64,000 nt of DNA from positions 62,001 to 126,000 of the forward strand of contig JANRJW010000004.1 of the NCBI GenBank assembly GCA_033763775.1, written 5' to 3'. This document shows, piece after piece, positions 48,154 through 57,122 of this stretch. This stretch comes from JAJTHB01 sp033763775 (GTDB lineage Bacteria > Pseudomonadota > Alphaproteobacteria > Rickettsiales > SXRF01). The notes below the pieces were generated by a model. That model worked only from the letters and a program-made list of their open reading frames with translations, had not been told where the DNA came from and did not search any database. Made by a program: the position numbers and the translations under genes. Every line of letters begins with the position of its first letter. Position 1 is the stretch's first letter.

Positions 48154-49235
48154 CTCGCGGATTCGTCGGGGGTAAGGGGCGTGTCGGCCTCGTAATCATG
48201 TAGGGAAGCTTTGCCCAGCAGCGACCAGTAATCATTCGGGCTGATGCCCCCTGCCGGCCGCTTGCACACCAGATTGTCCGCTGAAAAAAGCTCGCCGCGG
48301 CGAATGGTGGCGGCGGCGACGATACTGCGCCGCGCAATCTGGCGGGTATCTTCTTCTTGCGGCTGGCATTGCTTGGTGCCATCACCCAGCGCCATTTCAG
48401 TATTGCGGATGGCCTCAACCATCTGACGGAAGGTTGCCGCATCCAGCGAGGCTTTGTGATCGGGCCCGTGTGCGCTGGTGTCGTAGGTTAGGTGTTTTTC
48501 AATCATGCAGGCACCCATGGCAACGGCGGCGACCGGCGCCATAATGCCCATGCTGTGATCGGAATAGCCAACAGGCAGGCCATATGCTTTTGACAAGGTT
48601 TCAATCGCACGAAGATTCAGGCTTGGATAAGGCGCAGGGTATTGGCTGACACAATGCAGCAGCACCACGTGCTCAGCCAGCGCTGAGAGCGTATCAGGGC
48701 GCAGCACCGCCGACGGATCCGGATAGCCGGAGGCGCGCTTAATGCCATGATGAAGAATGGAAAGTGCCGTATTGATTTCATCAAGGCTGGACATGCCGGT
48801 GGAAAGAATCACGGGAAGGCCGCTTTGTGCCGCCGCCAGCAGCAATGGCGCATGCGTGACTTCGCCGGAGGCAAGTTTCAGATAGCGCATGGTGGTGGTG
48901 GCCAGCAACTCCCGCAGGCTCTGAAGATCAAACGGGGTGCAGAGAAAATCAATGCCACGCTGCTGACAGGCGCGGCTTAAACTGGCCATGGCGCCTTCTG
49001 GTAGTGTGAGGCTGCGCAGCATCTCGCGCTGAGATACGCGGTGGTCAGCAAGATTGTTGGCTTGATACTCTGCGGTTTTCGCGCTGGCTGTGACCAGCAG
49101 CTCGGGCACAAACAGCTGAAACTTCACCGCATCCGCACCGCAGTCAACCGCCAGATCAATCAGCGTCATCGCATGATCCAGCGAGCCATTATGGTTTACA
49201 CCAGCTTCCGCTATGATGTAGGTGCGGCGTGTCAT
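48150..49235 (-). CDS. legI: Nonulosonic acid synthase (LegI/NeuB family)
   Basis: A 361-residue PEP-condensing enzyme. YIIAEAGVNHNGSLDHAMTL, DAVKFQLFVPELLVT, LCTPFDLQSLREL, LKLASGEVTHAPLLLAAAQS and VILSTGMSSLDEI mark the TIM barrel. LPVGYSDHSMGIMAPVAAVA and IEKHLTYDTSAHGPDHKASL follow, and the C-terminal SAF domain covers about 295-350 (RRSIVAAATIRRGELFSADN). It joins PEP to the mannosamine-type sugar. The cluster context points to legionaminic rather than sialic acid. ATGA overlaps on both sides. Confidence 0.9.
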   Translation of the reverse strand: MTRRTYIIAEAGVNHNGSLDHAMTLIDLAVDCGADAVKFQLFVPELLVTASAKTAEYQANNLADHRVSQREMLRSLTLPEGAMASLSRACQQRGIDFLCTPFDLQSLRELLATTTMRYLKLASGEVTHAPLLLAAAQSGLPVILSTGMSSLDEINTALSILHHGIKRASGYPDPSAVLRPDTLSALAEHVVLLHCVSQYPAPYPSLNLRAIETLSKAYGLPVGYSDHSMGIMAPVAAVAMGACMIEKHLTYDTSAHGPDHKASLDAATFRQMVEAIRNTEMALGDGTKQCQPQEEDTRQIARRSIVAAATIRRGELFSADNLVCKRPAGGISPNDYWSLLGKASLHDYEADTPLTPDESAR

Positions 49236-50071
49236 GCGCTGATCCTTTTCTGGCGCGCCATGTCCGCAAGTTCAAGGATGCGATGGCGCGTGGTGCTGAA
49301 ATCCTGCATCTGCTGCGCTGGCGTGCGGCGGCAGAGCGCTTCATAGTGCTGCTGTATCTCACGCACGGCGCTTGCCAGACGTTCTTTTCTTCCCGCAGCC
49401 TCCGACAGGGCAAGATCTTTGTGAAAGCGTGACGAAAGAATCACGCAGTTAGACCCCAGACGCGCATGTTCAGCCAGTACCTGCAGAGCTGGTAGTTCTG
49501 AGGTGCCGGAAAGCGCGCCCAGACCTCCGAATCCGAAGGGTTTGTGATGGGCTTTCAGCTCGGCTGCCATGGTATCCACCATGCCGCGCGCCAGCGGCTC
49601 GAACAGAAAATCCATGCCGAGTGAAAGATGAAGATCATTAAGCCCGATGTAATATTCACCGATAGCATCGTCAGAGAGAATCGCCCCCAGATGCTGCATG
49701 GAGTAGGCGGTTTCGATCAGCGGCAGCAGCTTCGCGCGGCCAGCTACAAGCGCCAGCGCTTCTTTTACCTGAGCGGTGGCGGTGATCATCGGCAGCATCA
49801 CCCAGTCTGCTTTCGATGCGATTGCAGCTTCGATTTCTTCTGGCGAGCCGGCATGCAGAGGGTTGATACGCACGATCAGCTCTGCCTTGCGGATGGCGCT
49901 GCGTATTGCGGCAATGTCTTGCAGCGTGTGGCTGCTGATAAAAGTGGTGCGGCTGGCCTGACGCTCTTTTTTGCCAATCGATTCCAGATCCACCATGATA
50001 CGGCTGACACCAGCGGTCTCAGCATCATGAGCCAGCGCGGTATCATTTGTGATCAGGATGGTATGCATCAT
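49232..50071 (-). CDS. HpcH/HpaI aldolase-family protein
   Basis: A 280-residue TIM-barrel protein. VDLESIGKKERQASR, ELIVRINPLHAGSPEEIEAA, ADWVMLPMITATAQVKEAL, LLPLIETAYSMQHLGAILSD and YYIGLNDLHLSLGMDFLFEP match the aldolase/citrate lyase family with metal-binding Glu and Asp. Such genes turn up in nonulosonate and O-antigen clusters, but the reaction is not established. The ATG at 50071 overlaps the upstream stop (TGATG). Confidence 0.75.
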   Translation of the reverse strand: MMHTILITNDTALAHDAETAGVSRIMVDLESIGKKERQASRTTFISSHTLQDIAAIRSAIRKAELIVRINPLHAGSPEEIEAAIASKADWVMLPMITATAQVKEALALVAGRAKLLPLIETAYSMQHLGAILSDDAIGEYYIGLNDLHLSLGMDFLFEPLARGMVDTMAAELKAHHKPFGFGGLGALSGTSELPALQVLAEHARLGSNCVILSSRFHKDLALSEAAGRKERLASAVREIQQHYEALCRRTPAQQMQDFSTTRHRILELADMARQKRISA

Positions 50072-50646
50072 CAATTTGCTCCGCGACCGCTGAGAACGAC
50101 CAATAGAGTTTTCCACAGTATGTGAAAATCCAACCAGAATCCGAGGCGATTTACATAATCTAGATCATAGGCCGATTGCTGCTCGCTGGTTAAGTTGCTG
50201 CGGCCACTCACCTGCGCAAGGCCAGTGATGCCCGGGCGCACATGGTGGCGCTTTTCCCATACTTCGCTCGGGTAGGTGGGTTCTTGAGAAGGGGTGTTTG
50301 GACGCGGGCCTATCAGGCTCATATCCCCGGCGATGACGTTCAGCAGCTGGGGTAGTTCATCCAGCCCGGTGCGGCGCAGGATTCTGCCCAGCGGGGTGAT
50401 GCGCGGGTCATGCAATTGGGTGGATAGCGGCCCCAGCTGATCTGCATTTACGACCATGGAACGAAATTTATACATCATGAATTCCTTGCCATGCCTGCCG
50501 GTGCGACGCTGTTTGTAAAGCACGGGCCCGGGAGAACTCAGGCGAACCAGAAGCGCCACCAGCAGCCATAGAGGCAGTAGAGCCAGCATTGCCACCATGC
50601 TCAGCGCGACATCAAGCAGCCGTTTGAACATCGGATATATTTGCAT
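50071..50646 (-). CDS. Initiating phosphoglycosyl transferase (bacterial sugar transferase, PglC-like)
   Basis: A 191-residue monotopic membrane enzyme: one N-terminal re-entrant helix (FKRLLDVALSMVAMLALLPL), SSPGPVLYKQRRTGRHGKEF, MYKFRSMVVNADQLGP, DPRITPLGRILRRTGLDELP with the catalytic Asp-Glu pair, and GDMSLIGPRPNTPSQEPTYP. It transfers a sugar phosphate onto undecaprenyl phosphate to start a surface glycan. It is the first gene of the leftward operon that ends at legG. Confidence 0.92.
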   Translation of the reverse strand: MQIYPMFKRLLDVALSMVAMLALLPLWLLVALLVRLSSPGPVLYKQRRTGRHGKEFMMYKFRSMVVNADQLGPLSTQLHDPRITPLGRILRRTGLDELPQLLNVIAGDMSLIGPRPNTPSQEPTYPSEVWEKRHHVRPGITGLAQVSGRSNLTSEQQSAYDLDYVNRLGFWLDFHILWKTLLVVLSGRGAN

Positions 50647-50716
50647 GCAGGGCTATCTAACTAATTGACGCTCCATCCCATTATGACTAATAGTCGGCAA
50701 GTGCAAGGAAAAAACC

Positions 50717-52048
50717 ATGATGCGTATCCCCCGACCCAAGCCCGTTGATCATAGCCGATTTGCTCCAGCTGTCACCTCCCGCGAGGCCAAATATGGCCTG
50801 CCCGGGCATGTGGCGTTCTGCCAGCGCTGCGTGATTTCCAACCAGCGGCCGAACTCAGCGGTTGAATTTTCTCACACCATAGAAAGCAAGAAGGCGACCA
50901 TTCATTTTGATGAGCAGGGCGTTTGTGATGCCTGCCGTTTGAGTGAACGCAAACGCCAGACGATTGACTGGGAAGCGCGCGACCACGAGCTGCGCGAGCT
51001 GTGCGACCGCTTTCGTCGTCATGATGGCGGGTATGATTGTCTGGTGCCGGGTTCTGGCGGCAAGGACAGCTTTTACGCTGCGCATATTCTAAAACATCGC
51101 TATGGTATGCATCCGCTCACCTGCACCTGGGCACCGCATATCTACACCAGCTGGGGCTGGCAGAATTTTCAAAGCTGGATCCATGCCGGGTTTGACAATT
51201 ATCTGATGACCCCTAACGGCCGTGTGCACAGGCTGCTGACACGGCTGGCGGTGGATGTGTTGCTGCACCCTTTCCAGCCGTTTATTCTTGGGCAGAAGAA
51301 TCTGGCGCCGAAGATGGCTGCGCTGCATGATATTCCATTGGTGATCTATGGTGAGAATGAAGCAGAATATGGCAACCCTATCGCCGATGCCGGACAATCA
51401 CGTCGTGATTGGAACTATTTTGCCGCCAGCGACCAAAGCAAGATTCACCTGGGCGGCGTTTCTGTCGCTTCGCTGAAATCAGATTTCGGGCTCGATGATA
51501 ATGATCTGCAGCCGTATCTTCCTGCGGATCCTGAGCAGATTAAACAGAAAAAAATCGAGGTGCACTATCTTGGCTATTATCTGAAATGGCACCCGCAGAG
51601 CTGCTATTATTATGCGGTTGAGCATGGCGGTTTTCAGGCCTCGCCCGAACGCACGCCGGGCACTTACAGCAAATATAACAGCATTGATGACCGCATCGAT
51701 GATCTGCATTACTACACAACGGGCATTAAATTCGGTATTGGCCGCGCGACCTATGATGCCGCGCAGGAAATCCGCTCCGGCGACATTACCCGCGAGGAGG
51801 GCGTTGCGCTGGTGAAGCGCTTTGACCACGAATTTCCGGATCGATTTGCGGATGAGTTGTGGCGCTATCTCAGCCTTCCGGAGAATGAGTTTCCTGTGGC
51901 ATCGCGCTGTTTTGAGCAGCCGATCATGGATAAGGATTATTTCATGGCGCTGTGCGATCAGTTCCGTTCGCCGCACCTGTGGGAGTATGATCAGGGCGGC
52001 TGGCGCCTGCGCCATGCAGTGTGGCACGAAGACAGAGCGGCTGCCTGA
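50717..52048 (+). CDS. N-acetyl sugar amidotransferase (WbpG/PseA/PtmG type)
   Basis: A 443-residue PP-loop enzyme. CQRCVISNQRPN and GVCDACRLSERKR form a Cys4 zinc site, and the PP-loop is DCLVPGSGGKDSFYAAHIL (near residue 110). ENEAEYGNP and LGYYLKWHPQSCYYYAVEHG follow. This family converts an acetamido group to an acetamidino group on surface sugars, using ammonia made by a dedicated HisH/HisF pair, which is exactly the next two genes. It is divergent from the leftward operon. It predicts an acetamidino-modified sugar in the glycan. Confidence 0.9.
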   Translation: MMRIPRPKPVDHSRFAPAVTSREAKYGLPGHVAFCQRCVISNQRPNSAVEFSHTIESKKATIHFDEQGVCDACRLSERKRQTIDWEARDHELRELCDRFRRHDGGYDCLVPGSGGKDSFYAAHILKHRYGMHPLTCTWAPHIYTSWGWQNFQSWIHAGFDNYLMTPNGRVHRLLTRLAVDVLLHPFQPFILGQKNLAPKMAALHDIPLVIYGENEAEYGNPIADAGQSRRDWNYFAASDQSKIHLGGVSVASLKSDFGLDDNDLQPYLPADPEQIKQKKIEVHYLGYYLKWHPQSCYYYAVEHGGFQASPERTPGTYSKYNSIDDRIDDLHYYTTGIKFGIGRATYDAAQEIRSGDITREEGVALVKRFDHEFPDRFADELWRYLSLPENEFPVASRCFEQPIMDKDYFMALCDQFRSPHLWEYDQGGWRLRHAVWHEDRAAA

Positions 52049-52806
52049 TGCGACATATCAGGCTGATTCCCCGCCTCGATATTAAAGGACCCAACCTGAT
52101 TAAAGGCGTGCATCTCGAGGGACTGCGGGTGGTGGGGGATCCGCATGGCTATGCTGTGCGCTATTATGAGCAGGGCGCCGATGAGCTGCTGTTCATGGAT
52201 GCGGTGGCAAGCCTTTATGGCCGTAATCAACTGTCTCATATCATCGAACGCGCTGTGCAGCATGTCTTTGTGCCGATTACTGTGGGCGGTGGCATTCGCA
52301 GCCTTGACGATGCGCGGCAGGTTCTGCGCGCTGGGGCAGATAAAATCGCTATCAACACCGCGGCAATAGCTCGGCCAGAGCTGGTATCAGAACTGGCGCA
52401 GCATCTTGGTGCGCAATGTGTGGTGGTTTCGATTGAGGCCAAAGAACAATCCCCCGGACACTGGGAGGCCTACACGGATAATGGCCGCGAGCGCAGCGGA
52501 CGCGATGTCGTGGCATGGGCACAGCAGGCCGTGGCGCTGGGAGCAGGTGAGCTGCTCATTACCTCGGTGGATCGCGAGGGGACGCGTCGCGGCTTTGATG
52601 TTGCATTACTTGCGGCCGTGGCAGCTGCGGTGAATGTGCCAGTGATTGCCAGTGGCGGCATGGGGCAACCGGCGCATGCGCTGGCCGCAGCGCAGGCCGG
52701 AGTGGATGCGGTGGCGGCGGCTGATCTGCTGCATTATCAGCGCTGCACTGTTGCCGATATCAAGCAGGCGCTGAGCAGCGGGGGAATGGCGGTGAGGAAG
52801 GTATGA
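52048..52806 (+). CDS. HisF-like ammonia-channel subunit for the amidotransferase
   Basis: A 252-residue TIM barrel. RLIPRLDIKGPNLIKGVHLE replaces the PCLDVKDGRVVKG of true HisF, and GLRVVGDP is typical of the surface-sugar paralogues. VPITVGGGIRSLDDARQVLR and ASGGMGQPAHAL keep the phosphate loops. The Asp of the second catalytic site (VAIDAK in HisF) is Glu here (VVSIEAK). So it probably no longer makes imidazole glycerol phosphate but guides ammonia. TGATG overlap with the amidotransferase, ATGA with HisH. Confidence 0.88.
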   Translation: MRHIRLIPRLDIKGPNLIKGVHLEGLRVVGDPHGYAVRYYEQGADELLFMDAVASLYGRNQLSHIIERAVQHVFVPITVGGGIRSLDDARQVLRAGADKIAINTAAIARPELVSELAQHLGAQCVVVSIEAKEQSPGHWEAYTDNGRERSGRDVVAWAQQAVALGAGELLITSVDREGTRRGFDVALLAAVAAAVNVPVIASGGMGQPAHALAAAQAGVDAVAAADLLHYQRCTVADIKQALSSGGMAVRKV

Positions 52807-53453
52807 CGCAGGTCACGGTGGTGGATTATGGCGCAGGCAACCTGCTGAGTGTCGTGCGCGCATTATCGCATGTGGGGGCAGAGGTGCGCGTGACCCAGCG
52901 AGCAGAAGATATCGCGGCGGCAGGCAGGCTGGTGCTGCCGGGGGTAGGGGCTTTTGCGGATTGCATGCAGGCGCTCAGGCAGCTGAGTCTGGTGGAACCA
53001 CTGCGCGCTTATCTCATGGCCGGCCGGCCTTACCTTGGCATCTGTGTTGGTATGCAGGTGTTGTTTGAGGTGGGGGAGGAATACGGAGAGCATGAGGGGC
53101 TTGGCATCATGGCCGGCCGTGTCGTGCGTATTCCACCGCAGGATGGCCGCGGCCAGTCACTTAAAATTCCGCATATTGGCTGGAGCCCGCTTTGTCCCGC
53201 TCGCGGCCAGGATTGGGCAGAAACCCCGCTGGCACCTCTGGCTGGCGACATGCCGCGCGATGTTTATTTTGTGCATTCCTACATGGCGCAGCCCAGCCAT
53301 GGCGATGATTGCCTGGCCAAGGTTCAATATCATGGGCTTTCCATCTGTGCAGCGGTGCGGCGAGGGCAGGTGTATGGGGTGCAGTTTCACCCCGAAAAAA
53401 GCGGCGCTAGCGGGCTTTCAATTCTCAAGCAGTTTATTGCCGGTGTGCCGTGA
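52803..53453 (+). CDS. HisH-like glutamine amidotransferase subunit
   Basis: A 216-residue class I glutaminase. VTVVDYGAGNLLSVVRALSH, VLPGVGAFADCMQAL, the nucleophile Cys in YLGICVGMQVLFEVGEEYGE (near residue 80), IPHIGWSPL and the His-Glu pair in YGVQFHPEKSGASG (near 197) are all intact. It supplies ammonia from glutamine to the HisF-like partner for amidination. No other his genes are nearby. Its last 36 bases overlap the convergent gene at 53418. Confidence 0.9.
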   Translation: MTQVTVVDYGAGNLLSVVRALSHVGAEVRVTQRAEDIAAAGRLVLPGVGAFADCMQALRQLSLVEPLRAYLMAGRPYLGICVGMQVLFEVGEEYGEHEGLGIMAGRVVRIPPQDGRGQSLKIPHIGWSPLCPARGQDWAETPLAPLAGDMPRDVYFVHSYMAQPSHGDDCLAKVQYHGLSICAAVRRGQVYGVQFHPEKSGASGLSILKQFIAGVP

Positions 53454-54698
53454 GAGAATCTCGATGATCGCGCGCGCAGCGGCGGGGGCGGCTTTTTCCT
53501 GAGGCAGTAGCTTTCTGGCTGTGGCCTGATGCGAGCGTATGGCTGTTGTGTCATAGAGCGCGCCTTTGAGCGCTGCAGCCATGGCGCTGGCGCTGCTGAC
53601 CTGCCATGCCAAGCCCCATGCTGCAAGCGGCATATCGCACGGCCCTTCGTAATATTGCAGCTGAATGAGTGGTTTTTCCATCAGCACAGCTTCCAGACCA
53701 ACCGTGGAAGTATAGGTAGAAACCGCATCCACAGCGCTCAGCAGCGGATAAAGGGGAAGACTTCCTGCATAGTAGGCATGTGGTATGGAGCGGTTTTTCA
53801 GCCAGCGATCATAAGGCGCGCGTGGCTGTGACGGGTGTGGCCTGATAAGCAGCGCTGCATCGCAGGATATGCAGGCCGCAGCCCAGTCCTCGAGATCGCG
53901 GATGACTTCTTCTTCACTGCGTTGATGCAGGGTCAGGCTTGGCACGTGCCAGTAAGCGGGCATATCCACCCATAGCAGCGTTTTCATACCGTTAGGAAGC
54001 TGCGGCAGATGCATGCGCAGCAATTCGGTGTCACGATTACCGCGATAATCGTACGCAGCGTCAAACGCCGGGTTGCCAATCAGGCGATAGTTCTGCCGCG
54101 GCACGCGCACACCCTCGCGCTCGAGATTGTCGATGACCTTTTCGCTCATGACAAAAAGATAGTCGGCCTCCAGCACATGAAAATGAAGCATGCCAAAAAG
54201 ATCTACCAGTGCAATACTCGGAATGCTGCGCCGGCGCGCAACTTCCACCACGGCGCGCTCACTGCGCGGAGAGTTCGTGACAACCACCAGATCCGGCTGG
54301 ATGCGATCCAGCACACGCTCCATGACGCTGATAGGAACAAAGGCTTGCCTGCCCTCGCGTTCAAATTGCTCGCGCGCACGCTGCTCCCCCAGACGCTGCA
54401 CCATGTCGTGGTAGGACAGCCCGAGATAGGCGATTGATTCTTCTTTCGCGATACCGCTTTCATCACGGTGGTGGGTGGCCGCCAGACGTTCGCCGATGGC
54501 CAGTGCCTGCGTATCGTCAGCGGTCACAAAATCGAGAAAACCATGGCAGGCAATGCCATGATCCTTGAACATGGCGGCGGCAGTGGTGAGTGCCAGCACC
54601 TGAATGTTCAGCGCGGGATGCTGCTGCAATAGCTGAATGACGGGTATGAGCATGCGCGCATGCCCGCCCCCATAAGTGACAAATAGCAATGTGGGCAC
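53418..54698 (-). CDS. Glycosyltransferase-like GT-B protein, candidate nonulosonate transferase
   Basis: A 426-residue soluble protein. The N-terminus PTLLFVTYGGGHARMLIPVI and LVVVTNSPRSERAVVEVARR fit the first Rossmann domain of GT-B proteins. The second half has ALLIRPHPSQPRAPYDRWLK and VDAVSTYTSTVGLEAVLMEK with PLIQLQYYEGP, as in CDP-glycerol/CMP-sialic-type transferases and related enzymes. I cannot assign a CAZy family. In this setting it may transfer the legionaminic-type sugar to flagellin or to the lipid-linked glycan. It converges on hisH-like with 36 overlapping bases. Confidence 0.65.
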   Translation of the reverse strand: MPTLLFVTYGGGHARMLIPVIQLLQQHPALNIQVLALTTAAAMFKDHGIACHGFLDFVTADDTQALAIGERLAATHHRDESGIAKEESIAYLGLSYHDMVQRLGEQRAREQFEREGRQAFVPISVMERVLDRIQPDLVVVTNSPRSERAVVEVARRRSIPSIALVDLFGMLHFHVLEADYLFVMSEKVIDNLEREGVRVPRQNYRLIGNPAFDAAYDYRGNRDTELLRMHLPQLPNGMKTLLWVDMPAYWHVPSLTLHQRSEEEVIRDLEDWAAACISCDAALLIRPHPSQPRAPYDRWLKNRSIPHAYYAGSLPLYPLLSAVDAVSTYTSTVGLEAVLMEKPLIQLQYYEGPCDMPLAAWGLAWQVSSASAMAAALKGALYDTTAIRSHQATARKLLPQEKAAPAAARAIIEILSRHTGNKLLEN

Positions 54699-54701
54699 GC
54701 T

Positions 54702-55547
54702 TCAGGCCCTGACAGCAAACATCAAGCGATCTTTGAGCATCGGCCAGAGTTTCATAGGATCCGCGCTGCCCTGAGCTTGGAACGGCTCGGTGAGGATGGT
54801 GTGGTCGCGAACCAGCTTGAAACCATGGCGCGCAAACATGCTGGCAAAATCATCACGCGGATAGCCGCCCGGGTAAGCATCAGCAAGATCTTCCACATAA
54901 ATTCCTTTGGCACTGACACGGCAGATCTCCGCCATGAAGCGCTCGGCCGGTTCATCTTCAAGGATCTCGAAGACACCGGTGGTCAGCGCGTAGTCAAAGT
55001 GCTTATCTGCATCAACAATGCCCTTGCCCACGACATCGCACTCATCAAAGCGCAGGGTGATCATGGGGTGCGGTGATGTGCAATGTTCTCTGGCATTGAT
55101 GATGCGCGAAGCATTCAGGTCATAGCCGACAATTTCCAGCGCGTGTCCGCCATAACCCTTTTTTTTCCAGCACTGTGCAATAAAGTCTGCCACACGCTGC
55201 GTGACATCACCATCGCCGCAGCCAAGATCCAGCACGCGCCTGACATCCGGCGCGGCGAAGCGTTCCCACTCCAATGGTGCGATGTACCACGCTTTGCGAT
55301 CCTTGAGGTATTCCCAGCGCTTGCGATCAATCGGCTTATGTGCGGTTTTGTAGTAGTGATCATAGTTTTTCTGCTGCATGTAATCTTTGCGCTTCTGCGT
55401 GTAGATGGCATGCGCCTCGTGCTGATAGGGGTTGTTCCAGCGCAGATCGAGCTGCTCGGGTTTGAAATCTTCGAGCGCGCGCAGCGGATTGGTATCCAGA
55501 CCCCAGGCGCGGATGGCTGCAAAATCTTGTTCTTGCGGGTTAAACAC
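54702..55547 (-). CDS. Class I SAM-dependent methyltransferase
   Basis: A 281-residue protein. SAM motif I is VRRVLDLGCGDGDVTQRVAD (near residue 100), then ALEIVGYDLNASRIINAREH (motif II Asp) and FDYALTTGVFEILEDEPAER. The N-terminal 90 residues are rich in Tyr, Lys and His and hold KRKDYMQQKNYDHYYKTAHK, probably a substrate-binding cap. The C-terminus has a phenylalanine-rich strand. Placed in the sugar cluster 3 bases after the next gene, it may O- or N-methylate the glycan. Confidence 0.8.
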   Translation of the reverse strand: MFNPQEQDFAAIRAWGLDTNPLRALEDFKPEQLDLRWNNPYQHEAHAIYTQKRKDYMQQKNYDHYYKTAHKPIDRKRWEYLKDRKAWYIAPLEWERFAAPDVRRVLDLGCGDGDVTQRVADFIAQCWKKKGYGGHALEIVGYDLNASRIINAREHCTSPHPMITLRFDECDVVGKGIVDADKHFDYALTTGVFEILEDEPAERFMAEICRVSAKGIYVEDLADAYPGGYPRDDFASMFARHGFKLVRDHTILTEPFQAQGSADPMKLWPMLKDRLMFAVRA

Positions 55548-55611
55548 GGTGCCTCCTTGATGATTGGTCTGCTCTCAGGCAAACCCGATTGAATTCAAAT
55601 CGGCCAACCCT

Positions 55612-56421
55612 TTACCACGCACTCAGGCCACCATCAACAATGATATTCTGGCCGGTGATGTAGCTGGAGGCGTCGGAAGCCAGAAACACCAGCGCACCAG
55701 TCATTTCCTGCGGCTGCGCCATTCGGCCAAGGGGCACGCGGGCGCTGTAGCGATCCTTGAAGGTCTGGTTCTGGCCGCTTTCCACCCCGCCCGGTGTGAG
55801 CGTATTCACGCGCACGCCGCGCCCTGCCCAATAGGTGGCAAGGTGGCGTGTCAGCCCGACAACGGCTGCTTTGGAAGCGCTGTAGACTGCGGGAGTGTTG
55901 ATGTGGTGGCCAAGATAGTCTGACCCTTCATAAATGCGCTGGTCGGGCGCTAGAATGCCATAGATGGAAGCCGTTTGAATGATGCTGCCACGACCACGTC
56001 TGGCCATTTCACCGCCGATATGCTTGGCAACGAGAAACATGCCATCAACATTCACGCGCATGACTTCCTGCCAGACATCATCTTGAAACGTTTCCACGCT
56101 ATCAAAGAAACGCGCAAGATCGGCGGGTTTGGTGGCGGCGTTGTTGTGCAGAATATCAATGCCGCCATAGGTGCTGCACACGCGGTCTTTCAGGTGTATG
56201 ACTGCCTGTTCATCGGTGATATCCATGCCGATGGCCAGCGGCTTACCGGGCAGGCTTGCGGCCACCTGCTGCGCTGCGTCCTGATTGCGATCAACCACCA
56301 CCACATTGGCGCCATACGCCGCCAGCGCATGGCAGAAATATCTGCCCAGAATGCCGCCGCCGCCGGTGACGATGGCGGTGCGCTCGCTGAGATCGAACAG
56401 ACAGGTAGATGGGTGGGTCAT
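55612..56421 (-). CDS. SDR-family oxidoreductase (PtmA-like)
   Basis: A 269-residue classical SDR. TAIVTGGGGILGRYFCHALA (NAD site), DILHNNAATKPADLA, GSIIQTASIYGILAPDQRIY with the catalytic Ser, and TPAVYSASKAAVVGLTRHLA (YxxxK), then NTLTPGGVESGQNQTF and SDASSYITGQNIIVDGGLSA. It resembles PtmA of Campylobacter flagellar glycosylation loci, thought to make a sugar precursor, but the exact reaction is unclear. ATGA overlap with the CMP-sugar synthetase gene. Confidence 0.82.
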   Translation of the reverse strand: MTHPSTCLFDLSERTAIVTGGGGILGRYFCHALAAYGANVVVVDRNQDAAQQVAASLPGKPLAIGMDITDEQAVIHLKDRVCSTYGGIDILHNNAATKPADLARFFDSVETFQDDVWQEVMRVNVDGMFLVAKHIGGEMARRGRGSIIQTASIYGILAPDQRIYEGSDYLGHHINTPAVYSASKAAVVGLTRHLATYWAGRGVRVNTLTPGGVESGQNQTFKDRYSARVPLGRMAQPQEMTGALVFLASDASSYITGQNIIVDGGLSAW

Positions 56422-57122
56422 GGCAACCTTCGTTTCATTATCAGTTCAACGATGTCGAAATCCAGTTCGTCATCAATATCAATCGATCGCTCGCGCGGCA
56501 TCTCAAACAGGCGGGTATCGTCATAAAAAACTTTTGGATCCGCAAGAAAGCGCGCCTTGTTCCAGACATAAATCGATGCGTTCATATCAAAACATGCCGG
56601 GCTGTCCTGACGCCGCACCACGTTTTGAGGAAGTGTTTTGCTGAGGCGCACGATATGGTTGGCATCGCGCTCAACAAGATTAAAATAGGGCGAGCGATGC
56701 GCCGGTGCTGCGGTGATGACGCTGGTGGCATCATGCGACACCAGCAGCGCCACTGCTCCACGAATATCTTCTGGTCGTCGCAGCGGTGAGGTGGCGTCGA
56801 GATCCACGTTTATGTCGTAATTGACGCCAGTGATGGATTCCACGGTTTGCACCGCATGAGCAATGGCGGGCACTTTGGCCGCCTCGCTGGTGGCCATGGC
56901 CGGAGGGCGCGCAATCGCAAGATCCGCACCGAAGGTTTTGGCGGTGCTTAGAATATCCGGATGATCGCTGCTGACGGCAATGCAGTCAAAGAGGCCGCTG
57001 GCGCGCGCCTGTTCAATGGAATAGGCCAGCAGAGGCTTGCCAAGCAGTGGTCTGATGTTTTTACCGGGCACCCCCACCGAGCCGCCGCGCGCACAAATGG
57101 TGCAAACCATACGTGAATTCAT
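56418..57122 (-). CDS. legF: CMP-nonulosonate synthetase (LegF/NeuA-type cytidylyltransferase)
   Basis: A 234-residue enzyme. VCTICARGGSVGVPGKNIRP is the CTP-binding motif, followed by GKPLLAYSIEQARASGLFDC, VSSDHPDILSTAKTFGADLA and NVDLDATSPLRRPEDIRGAV with the catalytic Asp. It activates the free nonulosonic acid as the CMP-sugar. The last residues (VFYDDTRLFEMPRERSIDID) are also typical. Overlaps both neighbours by ATGA. Confidence 0.88.
   Translation of the reverse strand: MNSRMVCTICARGGSVGVPGKNIRPLLGKPLLAYSIEQARASGLFDCIAVSSDHPDILSTAKTFGADLAIARPPAMATSEAAKVPAIAHAVQTVESITGVNYDINVDLDATSPLRRPEDIRGAVALLVSHDATSVITAAPAHRSPYFNLVERDANHIVRLSKTLPQNVVRRQDSPACFDMNASIYVWNKARFLADPKVFYDDTRLFEMPRERSIDIDDELDFDIVELIMKRRLP

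Noticed and set aside
52048..53453. HisF and HisH as histidine biosynthesis genes
   Set aside because: They overlap an N-acetyl sugar amidotransferase, lie in a surface-sugar cluster without other his genes, and the HisF active site is altered.
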